Positions 61,887 to 64,000 of a DNA stretch of 64,000 nucleotides are shown here, piece after piece. Positions within the stretch are counted from its first letter, which is position 1; every line of letters starts with the position of its first letter. Under the pieces are notes generated by a model, which was given only the letters and a program-made list of their open reading frames with translations, was not told the DNA's origin and did not search any database. The stretch covers positions 62,001 through 126,000 of the forward strand of contig NZ_JAMQKC010000007.1 in the NCBI RefSeq assembly GCF_028416595.1, read 5' to 3'. This DNA is from Aquibacillus salsiterrae (GTDB taxonomy: Bacteria > Bacillota > Bacilli > Bacillales > Amphibacillaceae). The translations under genes and the position numbers were made by a program.

Positions 61887-61975
61887 GTGTAAAAAGAGAT
61901 TATTGTAAAGATGCCTAGCTAAGGGAGCGCGTAGCCCCTCCATGTAGGTAAGGTGAAAAGGTGCCCCGTGCTAGG

Positions 61976-62782
61976 TTATTCCCTTGTGAAGTATTCTTCA
62001 AGTGTTAATGATTGGTCATAAATTTCTGTTGCAATCGATTTACCGACATAGCGAATATGCCATGGTTCATAGCTATAGCCGGTAATCTCTTCCTTACCCT
62101 TTGGATAACGAATAACAAATCCATAGCTATGCGCATTTTGTTCGAGCCATTCCCCTTCATTCGTCTGTCGGAATGTTTCTTCAAGTGAAAAGGCTACTTG
62201 TGCAGTCGTTACGTCCATAGCTAAGCCTGTCTGATGCTCACTAGTACCTGGCCTTGCAGAATACTTGTCTGCAACTGCTTGTCCTCTTGTTGTAACATTA
62301 TATTCGTAGATCGTTTTTTGTCTCTCGTATGAACGGTATCCAGATGCTGCGACTAAATCAAGCTGAGCTTGTTCCGCTCCCTTAAACAGTTTTTCTAACG
62401 CGGCTGCAGCTTCTTTACGCATTTTTTTTTTCGGATCATCCTCACTAAAGTAAAATGGGACATTTGGGACGACTAGGTCCTTTGGAGAATAACCATCCGG
62501 TAACTTTCGCTGTTTATTGACTAACACCTCTACACTTGTAGGATTGTCTACAACAAGGATTGGGTCTTTCTCGATTTGTTCTGGTTTGTCCTCTGTTTCC
62601 GTTGTTTTATCCTCCAACACTTCATCACTTTCCTTTTGTACGACAACATCAACTAATTCAATTTCTTGCTTATCTTCTAGATGCTTAGCACTGGTTGTTA
62701 GCGGCAAAGATGGTAAGATTTCTTGTTGGTTGCATCCAATCAATAGGATAGCTGTTAATAATAGTAGACCGTATTTACTCAT
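61976..62782 (-). CDS. VanY-family D-alanyl-D-alanine carboxypeptidase lipoprotein
   Basis: 268 residues. Signal peptide with lipobox L-I-G-C (Cys17), a Glu/Asp-rich linker to about residue 90, and an M15B peptidase domain: A-S-G-Y-R-S-Y (about 145-151), G-T-S-E-H-Q-T-G-L-A-M-D-V (zinc ligands His and Asp, about 181-193) and E-P-W-H-I-R-Y-V-G (catalytic Glu and third His ligand, about 243-251). It trims the terminal D-Ala of peptidoglycan stem peptides. GAAGGG precedes the ATG. Confidence 0.92.
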   Translation of the reverse strand: MSKYGLLLLTAILLIGCNQQEILPSLPLTTSAKHLEDKQEIELVDVVVQKESDEVLEDKTTETEDKPEQIEKDPILVVDNPTSVEVLVNKQRKLPDGYSPKDLVVPNVPFYFSEDDPKKKMRKEAAAALEKLFKGAEQAQLDLVAASGYRSYERQKTIYEYNVTTRGQAVADKYSARPGTSEHQTGLAMDVTTAQVAFSLEETFRQTNEGEWLEQNAHSYGFVIRYPKGKEEITGYSYEPWHIRYVGKSIATEIYDQSLTLEEYFTRE

Positions 62783-62895
62783 AATAATCCCTTCTATCTC
62801 TTGATTTAACTAATATATAAAATAGTAACACATAATCAGTCGATGAAAAGGGGTACGATGTAAATACCATTTTATTCCACTACCTAAACCAAAAG

Positions 62896-62928
62896 AATCC
62901 TTGTCAGCTTTTGCTACTGACAAGGATT
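62896..62928 (-). terminator. Terminator after the IDEAL-domain gene
   Basis: AATCCTTGTCAG (62896-62907) pairs with CTGACAAGGATT (62917-62928); the minus strand then has TCTTTTGG. Confidence 0.75.
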
Positions 62929-62938
62929 ATCATAAAAA

Positions 62939-63181
62939 TTACTCTTTTACAAATGCTTGGTACTTTTTACTCAGATGCATAAAGGATTCTCTGTCATTTG
63001 AATCGATTGATTCATTAATCTGATTTTCTAAGCGTGACTTATTCCAATTAAAACATAATTCATCAAGGATCAATTTTGACGCCAATTTAATTTCGTAGGA
63101 TATTTCCCTCTTTGCAGAAATCTTTGTTGCGTGATTTGCTCCATACGTCTGTAGCTTGTAATTTACCTTGTGCTTCTTCAT
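62939..63181 (-). CDS. IDEAL-domain protein
   Basis: 80 residues. The C-terminal half, L-A-S-K-L-I-L-D-E-L-C-F-N-W-N-K-S-R-L-E-N-Q-I, then S-I-D-S-N-D-R-E-S-F-M-H-L-S-K-K-Y (split here), matches the IDEAL domain of Bacillaceae regulators such as YpiB. The first 30 residues are basic. GGGGGC precedes the ATG by 8 nt. The partner is unknown; IDEAL proteins often act as adaptors. Confidence 0.8.
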   Translation of the reverse strand: MKKHKVNYKLQTYGANHATKISAKREISYEIKLASKLILDELCFNWNKSRLENQINESIDSNDRESFMHLSKKYQAFVKE

Positions 63182-63342
63182 GGAACACGCCCCCTTGTTC
63201 CTTTTTTTTATTATCCTAGATTTTGGCTCTTAATGCAATAATTTTCTGAATATTTATTTGAAATTTCCCCTAATTTTAAATGTGTTAAACATGGATTCGT
63301 TTAAATTGAACGAATTTAGGCAGATAACCTGACATGAGAATT

Positions 63343-63400
63343 GACTTATGAACCGAGGGGCTAGACAGCTTTTGGATTTTTAATCCTTACTTATCTTTTA
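63343..63400 (+). repeat. Dispersed intergenic repeat, right-half copy
   Basis: GACTTATGAACCGAGGGGC, TAGACAGCTTTTGGATTTTT and CTTACTTATCTTTT keep the right half of the family. 63182-63343 has no gene that I can see. Confidence 0.65.
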
Positions 63401-63402
63401 AA

Positions 63403-63431
63403 AAAGGATACGTAAAGATTACGTATCCTTT
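63403..63431. terminator. Terminator after the MFS gene
   Basis: AAAGGATACGTAA (63403-63415) and TTACGTATCCTTT (63419-63431) form a 13-bp perfect stem before the MFS stop codon side. Confidence 0.85.
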
Positions 63432-63442
63432 GTTACTCCTAT

Positions 63443-64000
63443 TTATTTTTGCTTCATAAATAAGGTAGTTGCAGGCTCTGAACTCTCTTGTGGTTTAATT
63501 ACTTTCAGTGCTAGAAAAGCCGAAATAAGCGCGAGAACGACCATCGTAATAACCATCCATATAATGTCCCGGTCCATTAAAAGGGCTGTTATTGGTGGCC
63601 CTGCAGCAACCCCCATGTAACGCGCTGAACTATAAATACAAGTGATAGTCCCCCTTACTCCTTTACTTACACTTTCTGTAATAAGTGCATCCAAACACGG
63701 CAGACCCGCACCTATTCCAATTCCACAAATTAAAAAGACTGATAACAAATATAGGAATTGATTGGAAAATTGTACAGCTGCTACGGCGGAAGCTGTTACA
63801 ATGATCCCTGTAAATGTAATCCATTTCATTTTGACTAAATTATCCTTAATACCTTTACCGGTAAGATAGGAAGTAAAACAAAGGGCGGCAAGCGGACCAG
63901 CCAAATAAAGTCCTTTTCTAATCCCCTTTACATGATACATATCTTCAAGAACACTTGCTAAATAAAAAAGGATCCCAAACAATATAAACATCAAAATTGC
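63443..64000 (-). CDS. MFS transporter, C-terminal part (runs off the right edge)
   Basis: The visible 186 codons stay open to the window edge and hold about six membrane helices, the second half of a 12-helix MFS protein. The glycine-rich helix C-G-I-G-I-G-A-G-L-P-C-L-D-A-L and the R-G-T-I-T-C-I-Y-S-S-A-R-Y-M-G-V-A-A-G-P segment suggest the drug:H+ antiporter group. An in-frame TTG/ATG near the edge is internal, not the true start. Confidence 0.85.
   Translation of the reverse strand, partial: AILMFILFGILFYLASVLEDMYHVKGIRKGLYLAGPLAALCFTSYLTGKGIKDNLVKMKWITFTGIIVTASAVAAVQFSNQFLYLLSVFLICGIGIGAGLPCLDALITESVSKGVRGTITCIYSSARYMGVAAGPPITALLMDRDIIWMVITMVVLALISAFLALKVIKPQESSEPATTLFMKQK

Noticed and set aside
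1-64000. tRNA or rRNA genes, prophage, IS elements, toxin-antitoxin or defence islands
   Set aside because: I looked for their typical sequences and gene types on both strands and saw none.

Overview
The window is chromosomal DNA of a low-GC, endospore-forming, competence-capable Gram-positive bacterium of the Bacillaceae. Low GC, strong GGAGG-type ribosome binding sites, frequent TTG/GTG starts, three alpha/beta SASP genes, a ComK homologue, YheC/D and YhaL sporulation proteins, and gene order matching the yhe-yha-hem-yhf-yhj part of the Bacillus subtilis chromosome all point there. The dispersed repeats, the OpuA glycine betaine operon and two GbsR-type regulators suggest a halotolerant lineage such as Virgibacillus or Oceanobacillus; this is inference. 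No rRNA, tRNA, prophage, insertion sequence or CRISPR array was seen.

Layout: 1-4.0 kb holds membrane proteins (a DUF2157-like start, a YeiB-like DUF418 protein, a DUF4173 protein) and a PadR regulator with a HAAS-like membrane partner; two promoters here are embedded in perfect palindromes. 4.3-13.6 kb is the recombination and secretion block addB-addA, signal peptidase I, a TVP38-type protein and yhjD. 13.7-19.9 kb has a small membrane protein, comK, an M48 peptidase (yhfN-like), lplJ, yhfI, yhfH and mnmH. 20-27.2 kb is the late haem block (hemE-hemH-hemY) with pbpF and hmoB, followed by a 13-copy 52-bp tandem array. 27.2-31 kb is a liaFSR-type cell-envelope stress operon with a damaged-looking thioredoxin-like ORF and a PAP2 phosphatase. 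31-38.1 kb holds a ferritin-like protein, yhaA, ecsABC, hit, trpP and yhaH. 38.2-42.4 kb is the opuA operon, a divergent GbsR-like regulator and yhaI; it sits where B. subtilis has hpr/scoC. 42.7-48.3 kb carries a DUF3267 protein, prsA, yhaL, an MFS transporter, yhaM and a second GbsR-like gene. 48.4-54.6 kb is yhaN-yhaO, yheA and yheB. 54.7-58.9 kb is yheC/D, a PucR-type regulator, msmX and a zinc-ribbon protein. 59-64 kb has three SASP genes, fumC, an orphan transcription unit, a VanY-like carboxypeptidase, an IDEAL-domain protein and the end of an MFS transporter.

Functional themes are double-strand-break repair (AddAB, YhaO/YhaN), with LexA-like boxes before yhaO and yhjD; secretion and folding (signal peptidase, PrsA, EcsAB); envelope stress and wall synthesis (LiaFSR, PbpF, VanY); haem synthesis and haem degradation; osmoprotection; and spore DNA protection.

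Most of this is conserved Bacillaceae backbone. The unusual material is intergenic: the 52-bp array; a dispersed repeat family with imperfect terminal inverted repeats whose left end often begins at a gene's stop codon; a 60-nt repeat leader region before hit; orphan promoter-terminator units; and promoter-embedded palindromes. No unmistakable new multi-gene system is visible. The 52-bp array and the stop-codon-linked repeats are the best candidates for undescribed biology.
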